Below, one piece after another: positions 18,506-26,651 of a stretch of 64,000 bases of DNA. Made by a program: the position numbers and the translations under genes. The stretch's first letter is position 1. Every line of letters starts with the position of its first letter. The stretch is from Lysobacteraceae bacterium (GTDB lineage Bacteria; Pseudomonadota; Gammaproteobacteria; Xanthomonadales; Xanthomonadaceae). The notes beneath the pieces are model-generated. The model was not told the origin of the DNA and did not search any database. It was given only the letters and a program-made list of their open reading frames with translations. Location of the stretch: assembly GCA_003241895.1 (NCBI GenBank), contig QBLY01000001.1, forward strand, positions 248,001 to 312,000, given 5' to 3'.

Positions 18506-18530
18506 AAAAAGTGAACCTGACCCCGTTCTT
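18506..18530. repeat. orphan half of a GGGGTCAGGTT-type repeat
   Basis: Contains AACCTGACCCCGTTCT, identical over 16 bases to the right arm of the palindromic element at 41841-41934. Here no facing arm is seen nearby, so it is a single half-site. It lies at the breakpoint of a gene remnant. Confidence 0.6.
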
Positions 18531-18546
18531 CCCGTTCTTCGATCCG

Positions 18547-19452
18547 TCAGCCGGCTCGCATGAACTCGCGGTACGCCGCCAGCACCTCGTCAGGCGCCTC
18601 CACCTGCGGGAAGTGCCCTACGCCCGGCAGTTCGAACACCGGTGCCGCCGGCAGCAGCTCGCGCCATCTCGCGACGATGCTGCGGCCTGAGATCGGATCT
18701 TCCAAGCCGTTGATCAGCGCGATCGGCACGCCGGCCTGCTGCAGCGCGCCGACCCAGCGTTCGCGGTGCCGGCGGCGTTCGGCGATGTAGCGCAGCAGCT
18801 TGGGCATCACCGCCTTGCCGCCGTCGCGGCCCAGGCGCTGCCAGGCTTCGGCCATCTCGCCCTCGGGCCAGGGTCGCGCGCAGATGTGCTGCAGGCTGGC
18901 GGTGAAGCGGCGCTCGCTGGTGAATCGCGCCAGCAACCACCCCAACGGCCCGGCCAGCAGGCGCTGGATACGCAGCGGCTGCGTGGCTTCGGGGAACAGC
19001 CCGCCGTTGAGGAACGCCACCGAGGTGATGCGGAAGCCCAGCTTGCCTTCGCGCTGCCGCGCCAGCAGCTCCTGCGCCACGGTGTTGCCGTAGTCGTGGG
19101 CCAGGATCGCCACTTCACTGATGCCGGTGGCCTCGGCCAGCGCCACCCACTGGTCGGCCGATGCGGCGATGGCGTATTTGAACCTGCGCGGCTTGGCCGA
19201 CGCGCCGAAGCCCAGCATGTCCAGCGCGAACAGCTCGTGCTGCGTAGCCAGTTCGGGCCAGATACCGCGCCAGTCGCGGCTGGAGGTCGGGAAGCCGTGG
19301 ATCAGCCACAGCGCCGACCCCACCCCGCCGCGCCGCGCCTGCAGGCGGTGGCCCTGGAACGGCAGCGCGAAGTTGACGGCGTTTTCGTAGGCGGTCACAC
19401 GGTTCCCGGTTGCCAAATCGCGCAGCCATGCCGCGGCCGCCTGGTGCGCCAT
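18547..19452 (-). CDS. alpha/beta hydrolase, MEST-like
   Basis: 301 residues from ATG 19452; a GTG at 19479 is an alternative start and an earlier one at 19623 is less likely. The fold signature is clear: oxyanion strand W-L-I-H-G-F-P, cap-domain residues, the nucleophile elbow A-H-D-Y-G-N with aspartate as nucleophile (epoxide-hydrolase/dehalogenase type), and the final G-V-G-H-F-P histidine. The H-D-Y-G-N-T-V-A-Q-E-L-L run, the N-G-G-L-F-P-E segment and the R-R-R-H-R-E-R-W-V-G-A-L run resemble animal MEST/PEG1. Substrate unknown. Probably monocistronic. Confidence 0.8.
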   Translation of the reverse strand: MAHQAAAAWLRDLATGNRVTAYENAVNFALPFQGHRLQARRGGVGSALWLIHGFPTSSRDWRGIWPELATQHELFALDMLGFGASAKPRRFKYAIAASADQWVALAEATGISEVAILAHDYGNTVAQELLARQREGKLGFRITSVAFLNGGLFPEATQPLRIQRLLAGPLGWLLARFTSERRFTASLQHICARPWPEGEMAEAWQRLGRDGGKAVMPKLLRYIAERRRHRERWVGALQQAGVPIALINGLEDPISGRSIVARWRELLPAAPVFELPGVGHFPQVEAPDEVLAAYREFMRAG

Positions 19453-19747
19453 GGGTTGCGCAACGGTGGTGCGAATCACGCGCGTGCGCTCGTTACAAAG
19501 GTTGGCATGGAATTCCTGGACGGTGGATCGTCGCGCTGCAGGCCTCGTAGCGCGACGCAATTGTCCCCGACCCGAAGTCCAGGCGCCAGCGAAAGCGACG
19601 GGACCGGGTGAGCCCAGGCGCACCGGTCCAGGTTTCCGAAACGCACTGCGTTGTCAAATCCGGACACATCACAGCGCCGCCATCCGGGCTGTATAGTTTG
19701 CCGGGCATGGCAGGTAGCGTACCGGCCACGAATCGCGGAGAGATGTC

Positions 19748-20896
19748 ATGGGTCTTGTGCAGGCGGTGGTGGGTTCGGTCGGCGGCGTGCTGGCCGACCA
19801 GTGGAAGGACTTCTACACGGTTCCGGCCGGGCTGCCGGCCACCGCGGCGCTGTTCGCCGCCGTGCCGCAGGGCACCAATGCCGGGCGTGGTTCGAACACC
19901 AAGGCCTCCTCGAACATCATCACCAACGGTTCGAAGATCGTCGTGCCCGAAGGCTACGGGCTGCTGCTGTTCCAGGACGGCGCCATCACCGGCTTCGCCG
20001 CCGAAGCGGGCGGCTATGAATGGCGGTCGGACGACCTCAATTCCAAGTCGATCTTCGCCGGCGACGGCCTGGTGTCTTCGCTGATCAAGCAGAGCTGGGA
20101 GCGCTTCAAGTTCGGTGGCCAGCCGGGCGGCCAGCAGCTGGCCTTCTTCGTCTCGCTCAAGGAACTGCCCGACAACCGCTTTGGCACCCAGTCGGAAATC
20201 TACTGGGACGACGGCTTCCTCAATACGCAGGTGGGCGCGGTAACGCGCGGCTCATACACGATGAAGATCGTTGATCCGATTCTGTTCGTGAAGAACTTCG
20301 TTCCGGCGAAGTATCTCCAGCCCGGCCAGGTCTTCGATTTCACCGACATCGACAACGCCGCCGCCAGCCAGCTGTTCAACGAAGTGGTGGGTTCGCTGGC
20401 GCCGGCCTTCAGCCTGTACACGAACGACCCGGGCAAGGGCAATCGCATCACCAAGCTGCAGCAGGATTCGGTCGGGTTCGCCAAGAGCCTGTCGGCCGCG
20501 GTGGAGCATGCCTACCAGTGGAGTTCCGATCGCGGCCTGGCCATCATCAAGACCGCCATCATTTCGATCGAATACGACGCCAACACCAAGGAACTGCTCA
20601 AGACCGTGCAGCGCGCCGATGCGCTGGCCGGTTCGCGCGGCAACTCCAACCTGCAGGCCAGCGTGGCGGCGGGCGTGCAGTCGGCGGGCGAGACCGGCGG
20701 CGCCGCGGGCCTGGTGGGCGTGGGCATGGCCACGGGCATGCTCGGCGTTGGCGGCCTGCAGCAGCCGGTGGCACCGGCCGCACCGGCGGCCGACGACCCG
20801 ATTGCCAAGCTCAAGAAGGCCAAGGAAATGCTGGAGATGGACCTGATCACGCAGGCCGATTACGACGCGCTCAAAGCCAAGGCCTTGGGCCTGTAA
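19748..20896 (+). CDS. SPFH/Band-7 domain protein with C-terminal SHOCT motif
   Basis: 382 residues, with GGAGAG before the ATG. The central part (about 60-290) matches the SPFH/virion-core-protein type domain found in bacterial flotillin-like scaffold proteins, with no obvious membrane helix. A Gly/Ala/Pro-rich linker leads to a C-terminal SHOCT-like helix pair (about 350-382; D-P-I-A-K-L-K-K-A-K-E-M-L and L-I-T-Q-A-D-Y-D-A-L-K-A-K). SPFH proteins usually oligomerise on membranes; SHOCT motifs often mediate oligomerisation. First gene of a tight three-gene operon with the zinc-ribbon and small membrane proteins. Confidence 0.85.
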   Translation: MGLVQAVVGSVGGVLADQWKDFYTVPAGLPATAALFAAVPQGTNAGRGSNTKASSNIITNGSKIVVPEGYGLLLFQDGAITGFAAEAGGYEWRSDDLNSKSIFAGDGLVSSLIKQSWERFKFGGQPGGQQLAFFVSLKELPDNRFGTQSEIYWDDGFLNTQVGAVTRGSYTMKIVDPILFVKNFVPAKYLQPGQVFDFTDIDNAAASQLFNEVVGSLAPAFSLYTNDPGKGNRITKLQQDSVGFAKSLSAAVEHAYQWSSDRGLAIIKTAIISIEYDANTKELLKTVQRADALAGSRGNSNLQASVAAGVQSAGETGGAAGLVGVGMATGMLGVGGLQQPVAPAAPAADDPIAKLKKAKEMLEMDLITQADYDALKAKALGL

Positions 20897-20917
20897 CCCG
20901 GAAGGCGAGCAGCCACG

Positions 20918-22228
20918 ATGTCGAACACTACGGGTCCGACGCCACCCCCGCTGCCGCCCGGCATCGGGCCGGGATCGCCGCAGGACGTGCCGCCGGCACC
21001 GGGCAGTTTTCCGATCGACCCGGCCACCCTTCCCGGCCCGATCCGCGATGAAATCCTCGCCCCCGACCCGGTCGCGATTGACACCGCCGCCGTCGAGCTC
21101 AAGGACGGCCAGAACCACTGCCCAAAATGCGGCGGCACCGACATCAAGCAGCGGCCCGGCACGGATGTGCTGATCTGCCTGTTCTGCCGCAATCAATGGC
21201 ACGGTGAGCGGGTCGAGGAGGCCTTCGGATTTGGCGAAGGCATCGACCAGCTTTCCGGCACGGTGATCGCATCCGGCGCGCAGGACATCGCGGCCGACGC
21301 GGCCAGCCTGATGACCTTCAAGTGCACCGGCTGCGGCGCCGAGGTCATGGTGAACACCGAAACCGCCATGACGGCGCGCTGCCACTGGTGCCGGCACGTT
21401 TTCGGCGTGAACGAACAGGTGGCCAACGGCGCGGTTCCCGATGCGGTGCTGCCCTTCCGCATCAAGAAGGAAGACGCGGTGGCGCGCATCCGCCAGTTCG
21501 TGGACAAGCGGCGGATGTTCGCGCTGAAGGAATTCAAGGACCAGTTCACGCCCGAGAACGTGGTGGGCGTCTACCTGCCCTACATGATCGTGGACGGCAA
21601 GGTGAGCGCCGACATTGCCGGCCAGGGCGAGATAAAAACGCGCGAATACACCAAAGGGACCGGCGACAAGAAAAAGACCTACTACGACGCCGACATCTAC
21701 CAGGTGGACCGGCACGTGGACTTCACCGTGGACGACCTGCCGCTGGAATCGTCCAGCGAACGCGGCAAGCTCGACATCAAGGTCAACACCAACAACATCA
21801 TCAACACCATCCTGCCCTTCGACACCAAGAACGCGGTGAAGTGGAACGCGTCCTACCTGGCGGGCTTCACCTCGGAGAAGCGCGACACCGGCGTGGAGAA
21901 TCTGCGCCCGCGCCTGGAGGACCAGCTGCTGTCGATCGCCCGGGCCCAGGTGCAGGGATCGGTGGGCAGGTTTGATCGCGGCGTGCGCTGGGAACAGGAA
22001 CGCCTGGACGTGCACGGCACGCGCTGGGTGGCGATGTACCTGCCGGTGTGGCTGTATTCCTACCAACAGCCGGGGCCGAAGGGCCTGATTCACTACATCG
22101 CGGTGAACGGTCGCACCGGCGAAACGATGGGCAGCGTGCCGGTGCAGCAATGGAAGCTGCTGCTGGCCGCGCTCAGCGCCGGCACTTTCATTGAAGTTAT
22201 CGTCCTGTTCATCCTCGGGAGCCAGTAA
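20918..22228 (+). CDS. zinc-ribbon membrane-anchored protein
   Basis: 436 residues. A proline-rich start is followed by two zinc-ribbon-type C-x2-C...C-x2-C clusters (C-P-K-C-G-G and L-F-C-R near 68-90; C-T-G-C-G and C-H-W-C near 140-160), like the TFIIB-type zinc-ribbon proteins seen beside SPFH genes. The large middle domain is alpha/beta and unrecognised. A single hydrophobic helix at the C-terminus (last 20 residues) should tail-anchor it in the membrane. It starts 21 bases after the SPFH gene and its stop overlaps the next start (TAATG), so the three proteins are probably made together. Confidence 0.8.
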   Translation: MSNTTGPTPPPLPPGIGPGSPQDVPPAPGSFPIDPATLPGPIRDEILAPDPVAIDTAAVELKDGQNHCPKCGGTDIKQRPGTDVLICLFCRNQWHGERVEEAFGFGEGIDQLSGTVIASGAQDIAADAASLMTFKCTGCGAEVMVNTETAMTARCHWCRHVFGVNEQVANGAVPDAVLPFRIKKEDAVARIRQFVDKRRMFALKEFKDQFTPENVVGVYLPYMIVDGKVSADIAGQGEIKTREYTKGTGDKKKTYYDADIYQVDRHVDFTVDDLPLESSSERGKLDIKVNTNNIINTILPFDTKNAVKWNASYLAGFTSEKRDTGVENLRPRLEDQLLSIARAQVQGSVGRFDRGVRWEQERLDVHGTRWVAMYLPVWLYSYQQPGPKGLIHYIAVNGRTGETMGSVPVQQWKLLLAALSAGTFIEVIVLFILGSQ

Positions 22229-22506
22229 TGAGTGACGACGGTGGATTCTGGCTGCTCGCACTCGGCCCGGCCGGCGCCGGCGCGCTGTACTGGGCCCTGT
22301 ATCGCTACTACCGCAACACCGACAAATCGCACGCCTTCGAACACGAGACGATCGTCGAGGCCAAGCCCATCACCGGCTCGGAGCACAAGGTCAGCGAGAT
22401 CAAGGGAACGCGCAACAGCCGCATCGTAGGCGACAACGGGGGTGCGTATCGCACGCGTGTGCAGCGTGTCCGTGGCGAAGGTTCGGGCCAGGGGCCGCCC
22501 GGCTGA
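22228..22506 (+). CDS. small single-pass membrane protein
   Basis: 92 residues, ATG overlapping the previous stop by one base, which suggests translational coupling. One N-terminal transmembrane helix (about 7-26), then a charged cytoplasmic tail ending in Gly/Arg-rich sequence. No family recognised. By position it is the third subunit or accessory of the SPFH/zinc-ribbon operon. Confidence 0.65.
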   Translation: MSDDGGFWLLALGPAGAGALYWALYRYYRNTDKSHAFEHETIVEAKPITGSEHKVSEIKGTRNSRIVGDNGGAYRTRVQRVRGEGSGQGPPG

Positions 22507-22581
22507 CGGAGGGCGGATTCGAACGCCCGGCTGGGCTGCCGCGCATCGTTTCGCTCAGCCCATCGCGCAGCTCACACGCGT

Positions 22582-23373
22582 TCAGTTCGACGAACAAACC
22601 TGCAGTGGGGTCTGCATCTGGCGCTGCACCTGGCGCCAGTAGACAAGGCAATCCGCGTCTCGCGACAGTCGTACCGCCTCGAGGTCGTTTTCGCCATTGA
22701 TGTTGATCGTGAACCTCGACTCGTTCCGGTATCGCTGCAAAGCGTCCTGCAGAAGGCCGGCAGCTTGAGGGTCCTTGGTTCGCACGCAGGGAATGGTCCG
22801 GGCTTCAATTCGGTCCAGCAGCAGCGCGCAGTTGCGGCCCAGGGCTTCGGTCGCGGCATCCACTGGCCGGCTGGGATGCTGCAGGTCGGACACGGGCTCC
22901 GCGTCGCCACTGAACCACACCTGCGGGGCGCCGGATTCTTTCGTCGGCATCGAAAAACGCTGCTCGAACAAAATGCGGTACGGCTGCCACCACGGCGAGG
23001 GACTGCCTGCATCGGGCAGGCAGACGGCCTCAAAGCGCAGCATCACGACCCGCGGGCCCCAAGAGCCGCCTTCACCGTCCGACTGGCGCGAGACCTCGGT
23101 GGGTTCAAACGACTCGATCTTGCAGCCCGGAAACGGCTTCGCCAGCGAGGTGGCGGGAAGGTCATCGGACGAGACATCGCCCGGCCCGGCACCCTGGCCG
23201 CAGGCGGACAGTTGGACGATGGTCGCCGCCAGGATCGCACACACGGCGAGCCGCACGATTCGCCCACCGGAATGGCGCCCAATGGGCTGCAACGGGGCGC
23301 CATCCCCCAAGGCGCCGCCAATGGCGGCAGGCCTGTGCGTAATAACCGGTTGCACCGCTGCGCTCGTCTCCAT
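22582..23373 (-). CDS. predicted lipoprotein, paralogue of the adjacent upstream gene
   Basis: 263 residues as annotated from ATG 23373, immediately adjacent to the stop of the upstream gene (TGA-ATG), so translation is likely coupled. A hydrophobic stretch ends in L-S-A-C near residue 58; the long stretch before it may mean the real start is internal, but no better ATG is visible. The mature part shares with the neighbour the blocks F-P-G-C-K-I-E-S, L-R-F-E-A-V-C-L-P, S-P-W-W-Q-P-Y-R-I, N-C-A-x-L-L-D-R-I and L-S-R-D-x-D-C-L. The conserved cysteines may form disulfides. Function unknown. Confidence 0.7.
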   Translation of the reverse strand: METSAAVQPVITHRPAAIGGALGDGAPLQPIGRHSGGRIVRLAVCAILAATIVQLSACGQGAGPGDVSSDDLPATSLAKPFPGCKIESFEPTEVSRQSDGEGGSWGPRVVMLRFEAVCLPDAGSPSPWWQPYRILFEQRFSMPTKESGAPQVWFSGDAEPVSDLQHPSRPVDAATEALGRNCALLLDRIEARTIPCVRTKDPQAAGLLQDALQRYRNESRFTININGENDLEAVRLSRDADCLVYWRQVQRQMQTPLQVCSSN

Positions 23374-24126
23374 TCAGTCCACCGCGCAGCTGTTGAGCGC
23401 CATCCCCAGCGCTGTCCCCGGCGCGTGCTGTAGCTGACGCCAGCGGGACAGGCAGTCCTTGTCGCGCGACAAGCGCCTAAAGTTGAGCTCGTTGTCGCCC
23501 CGGACGTTGAAGGTGAACCGATCTTCCCGGAAGTTCTGAAAATCCTTCTGCACCAGTGCCGCCAGCGCCGGGGACTTGGCGCGTAGGCAGGGCAACAGGC
23601 CAGACTCAATGCGGTCCAGCAAAGCCGCGCAGTTATTGCCCCGCGCTTCGGTTGCGCCACTCACGGCCCGGCTGGGCTGGTCCGGGTCAACTACAGGTTG
23701 TGCGTCTACTACCAGCCAATCACCGGCGACGCCGGCGCGGTCGGGCTGCATTCGGAAGCTCTGCTCGAACGAGATTCTGTACGGCTGCCACCACGGCGAG
23801 GGATCGCTCAGGTTGGGAAGGCACACCGCCTCGAAGCGAATGATCGCGTGACGCGAGCCGTAGTAGGCACCGTTGCCATCCAGTTCGCGGGGCAAGGCCA
23901 CGGCAGGCGACACCGATTCGACTTTGCAGCCTGGGTAAGGGCGCAACAAAGACACGTCGGGCAGGATGACTTCGAGATCGTCGACAGGCTGGGGACTGCA
24001 GGAGGCCAGCAATACCAGCACCCCGCTCGCCAATGCGCCGCGCCAAGACCAGGCACCGCGTCGAACGGCCGCACCCCATCGCTTCCCGGGACGGCCCGAG
24101 CCATGATCACTGCAGGACACTTTCAT
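23374..24126 (-). CDS. predicted lipoprotein, first of a tandem pair
   Basis: 250 residues with a lipobox-like L-A-S-C near residue 43 after a basic N-terminal stretch. The mature domain is clearly homologous to that of the gene just downstream (same order of Y-P-G-C-K-V-E-S, I-R-F-E-A-V-C-L-P, S-P-W-W-Q-P-Y-R-I, N-C-A-A-L-L-D-R-I, L-S-R-D-K-D-C-L blocks) but with diverged linkers, so this is an old tandem duplication. Expected to be an envelope lipoprotein; the family is not one I recognise. Confidence 0.7.
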   Translation of the reverse strand: MKVSCSDHGSGRPGKRWGAAVRRGAWSWRGALASGVLVLLASCSPQPVDDLEVILPDVSLLRPYPGCKVESVSPAVALPRELDGNGAYYGSRHAIIRFEAVCLPNLSDPSPWWQPYRISFEQSFRMQPDRAGVAGDWLVVDAQPVVDPDQPSRAVSGATEARGNNCAALLDRIESGLLPCLRAKSPALAALVQKDFQNFREDRFTFNVRGDNELNFRRLSRDKDCLSRWRQLQHAPGTALGMALNSCAVD

Positions 24127-24182
24127 TCCCCAACCTGGTGGCGTTTGCCGACTGAGCGGAAGTTTAGTTCACAACGCGCGCC

Positions 24183-24530
24183 CTAGCCGTCCAGCACCAC
24201 CTCGAAACCGGCAAAGATCATGCGCTTGCCGTCGAAGGGCATGTCGTGAGCCCCCAGCCGCTCGTCCTGCATCAGCTTTTCCCACGCGGCGTCGCGGGTG
24301 GCGCGATCGGGCCAACTGATCCAGCCCACGGCAACCGTCTCGCCCTCTTTCAGGTCCACGGCTTTCTTGAAATCGGTGAGCTTGCCGTCGGGCACGTCTT
24401 CGCCCCAGCATTCGGTGACGGCGGTGGCGCCGTGCTCCTTGAACAAGGGCGTGGTGTGGCGGGAGTGGTCGAGATAGGCCGCCTTGTTGGCAGTCGGGAC
24501 CGGGATGACGGTGATATCGAGGAAGGGCAT
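24183..24530 (-). CDS. DUF1428 family protein
   Basis: 115 residues from ATG 24530 with AAGGAGA just upstream. The sequence follows the DUF1428 (YbaA-like) pattern: an opening V-P-T-A-N-K-A-A-Y, a central F-K-E-H-G-A-T, an E-C-W-G-E-D-V-P-D-G-K segment, a W-I-S-W-P-D strand and a closing D-G-K-R-M-I-F-A-G-F. These are small cytoplasmic ferredoxin-like-fold proteins of unknown function, related to dimeric alpha/beta-barrel proteins. Monocistronic; it marks the left border of the accessory region. Confidence 0.85.
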   Translation of the reverse strand: MPFLDITVIPVPTANKAAYLDHSRHTTPLFKEHGATAVTECWGEDVPDGKLTDFKKAVDLKEGETVAVGWISWPDRATRDAAWEKLMQDERLGAHDMPFDGKRMIFAGFEVVLDG

Positions 24531-24630
24531 GCTTGGTTCTCCTTGGTCGGGTTGCAGGACCAGACTCCGGCGGCCTGGGTGGGCTGGCTGCACAGCGAAG
24601 GTCGCTGCGTAGGGTAGTGTCCGCACCGCT

Positions 24631-25032
24631 TCAAGCCACCCGCACCTCATCCAGCAACTCCGGATGCCGGTCGAGCACCTTCAGCAGCTTGACCAGGGCG
24701 ACAGGCGGTTTCGACTTGCCGGTTTCGTAGCGCGAGAACGCATTGACGCCGCCGCCGAAAATAGCCGCAGCCTCACGCTGGTCGAGATTGAGCTTGCGGC
24801 GCACGCCGGCGATGAACTCCGGGTCCACGAGGCCAGCGTTCACCCGCTTGCGGCAGTCGGACATCAGGTCGCTGATTCGCTGGCACTCCGCCATGTCGAG
24901 CAGGCCTTCATCGCAAGCGGGACAATACTCGCCGGTCACGTCGCCAAGGCGATGGGAGACACCCTTGTAGGTGAAATCAAAACCACGCTTGTCCGGCACC
25001 AATTCAGCACCGCCGCAGCTGGGGCATTTCAT
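24631..25032 (-). CDS. mqsA: antitoxin MqsA
   Basis: 133 residues from ATG 25032 with AAGGAGG upstream. The N-terminal domain carries the two zinc-binding C-P-S-C and C-P-A-C pairs; the C-terminal domain is an Xre-type helix-turn-helix with F-G-G-G-V-N-A-F-S-R-Y-E, nearly identical in that segment to E. coli MqsA. MqsA binds and neutralises the MqsR RNase and represses the operon. It starts one base after the toxin stop, in the toxin-first order characteristic of mqsRA. Confidence 0.95.
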   Translation of the reverse strand: MKCPSCGGAELVPDKRGFDFTYKGVSHRLGDVTGEYCPACDEGLLDMAECQRISDLMSDCRKRVNAGLVDPEFIAGVRRKLNLDQREAAAIFGGGVNAFSRYETGKSKPPVALVKLLKVLDRHPELLDEVRVA

Positions 25033-25033
25033 C

Positions 25034-25330
25034 TCAGGCCTCCTTGAACGAAACAATCAACACGTAGTCGAACACTGTCAGCTTCACGTACAGGCGACCA
25101 AACTTGGTCGCCGGCCGATACACGTCCTGCCAAACCCGGTGGTCCGCCAGCGTGGTCATGCTCTTGTGGAAATCCGCAGGTGTCAGCGCAGCCACCACGG
25201 CGAGCATGTCCTTCAGTTCGATGCCCATCGCGCCAGCGCTGGCCATTGCCGTCGAATTGGTGTGGATACGGCCTGCGCGAAGCAGGGACCCGACGACAGC
25301 AAGCCGGGAGTGCGGTGTGAACTTCTCCAT
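25034..25330 (-). CDS. mqsR: mRNA interferase toxin MqsR
   Basis: 98 residues, the same length as the E. coli toxin and colinear with it. The K-S-M-T-T...W-Q-D-V-Y-R-P core is present, and Lys56, Gln68 and Tyr81 fall at the positions reported as active-site residues in the E. coli enzyme. MqsR is a RelE-fold ribonuclease that cuts mRNA at GC-rich triplets (GCU in E. coli) and promotes dormancy. Cotranscribed with mqsA downstream and preceded by a palindromic operator at 25338-25352. Confidence 0.95.
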   Translation of the reverse strand: MEKFTPHSRLAVVGSLLRAGRIHTNSTAMASAGAMGIELKDMLAVVAALTPADFHKSMTTLADHRVWQDVYRPATKFGRLYVKLTVFDYVLIVSFKEA

Positions 25331-25337
25331 GCCAACT

Positions 25338-25352
25338 TAACCTAGTAGGTTA
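25338..25352. promoter_or_regulatory. MqsA operator palindrome
   Basis: TAACCT-AGT-AGGTTA, a perfect 6-3-6 palindrome, 7 bases upstream of the mqsR start. It is the same form as the AACCT-N3-AGGTT site bound by E. coli MqsA. An AT-rich TATATA overlaps it on the minus strand and may be the -10 element, so MqsA binding would block transcription. Confidence 0.85.
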
Positions 25353-25502
25353 TATATGGCAACCAGTTTGTAGTGCCTCACCGAGGGTGGGGATCAGCAT
25401 TCCGAGCCAAGGCACGTCGTTGTTTCGCGGTCTGCCTGTCGGAGTTCCCGCTTGGGTACGCAACAATCGGCGCTTCGATTCCAATCCACCCCGACCGACC
25501 CG

Positions 25503-26063
25503 ATGCCAATCCGCCCCATCCCCTTCGGCCACGCCCTGCGCCTGCGCATCGAACTGCAGCACGTGCGGCCCGTGGTGTGGCGCACCGTGATGGTGGCCGA
25601 CTACATCTCGCTCGGCGGCCTGCACCACATCCTGCAGGGCGCATTCGGCTGGCAGGACTGTCATCTGTATGAATTCCGCGCGGGCTAACGGCGCTGGGCG
25701 CGGCCCGATCCCGAGTTCGATCCGCCCGGCACCGTCGGCAAGCTGCTCACCCGACTGACGCGAGCGCTGCCGTCCGACGGCCGCCTCGACTACACCTACG
25801 ACTTCGGCGACGGCTGGGAACACGTGATCCAGCTGCAGGGCACCTAGCCCTACCCCTGGCAGAAACTGCCGCGCTGCATTGCCGGTGCCAACGCCTGCCC
25901 GCCGGAGGACTGCGGCGGGCCGGCGGGTTACGACGAGCTACGGCGGATCCTGGCGGACAAGGGTGATCCGGAGCATGCCGCGATGCGGAAATGGGCGGAG
26001 AAGAAGTTTGATCCCGCTGCGTTTTCGTTGATCGTGGCGAATCGGCGGATGCGGTTGGGCTAG
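25503..26063 (+). pseudogene. plasmid pRiA4b ORF-3-like protein, two in-frame stops
   Basis: One frame reads through 186 codons from ATG 25503 to TAG 26061-26063, broken only by TAA 25686-25688 and TAG 25845-25847. The deduced protein has the pRiA4b ORF-3 (PF07929) features: W-R-T-V-M-V-A-D-Y-I-S-L-G-G-L-H-H-I-L-Q near the start, then Y-D-F-G-D-G-W-E-H, then C-P-P-E-D-C-G-G-P-A-G-Y. There is no frameshift. Both stops could come from single C-to-T changes in glutamine codons. Either recently dead or a sequencing problem; the family's function is unknown, though members often ride on mobile DNA. Confidence 0.85.
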
Positions 26064-26095
26064 GGGCAGGATCATTCGCCTCGGACACCCATGGG

Positions 26096-26608
26096 TCAAT
26101 CGCAGGTGATTCTTCCAACGTCCACGGCGGGCTGCCTGCCCCGATGCCGCTGCACGCGCAGCCGCTCCCCGGCCAGAGGCTCCCGGAACGATGCCGCCGC
26201 CTGCCGGCACAGCGTGGCCTTTGCTTCGCCCAGCGTCGCCTGCCCCAGGTCCACGATGACCACACGGTTGCCACCCACCAAGGTGGTTCCCATGAGCCGG
26301 ACACCCTCTTGCCGCCTCTGCAACGCCGCCGCAGCTGACTCGCGGGCTGACTCTTGAACTTGCCTCTGCGCCTGTTCACCCATCTTATTCATCTGATTCG
26401 AAAACTCGCCGACCGCTGCGTTGATATCGCGCGCGGCGAGGCGGGTCTGGACTTGGTATGAATAGAACGGGTGGATCAGGGCAACTCCCACGAAGATCGC
26501 GACACCGGTCCAGAAATGGCTGGTGGGTTCCGCGCGTGCCGGCACCGGTCGAGACCGCTTACGAAAAGTCAGGTCCGAAAGCGAATGGTCGATGTGCGGG
26601 TCCTTCAT
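26096..26608 (-). CDS. hypothetical single-pass membrane protein
   Basis: 170 residues from ATG 26608, with TGAGGA upstream. A charged N-terminus, one transmembrane helix (about 33-55), then a helical, Gln/Arg/Ala-rich probable coiled coil (about 65-105) and a short alpha/beta tail. No family recognised. It follows the NERD gene on the same strand, with 43 bases between, and may be cotranscribed with it. Confidence 0.55.
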   Translation of the reverse strand: MKDPHIDHSLSDLTFRKRSRPVPARAEPTSHFWTGVAIFVGVALIHPFYSYQVQTRLAARDINAAVGEFSNQMNKMGEQAQRQVQESARESAAAALQRRQEGVRLMGTTLVGGNRVVIVDLGQATLGEAKATLCRQAAASFREPLAGERLRVQRHRGRQPAVDVGRITCD

Positions 26609-26651
26609 AGATTCCTCAGGCAATTGTGCGGAGGCCAGTCAACTATCCGAT

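Noticed and set aside
22582-24126. Direct repeat at the DNA level between the tandem lipoprotein genes
   Set aside because: Only protein-level blocks are shared; I found no long identical DNA stretch, so this is an old duplication, not a recent repeat.
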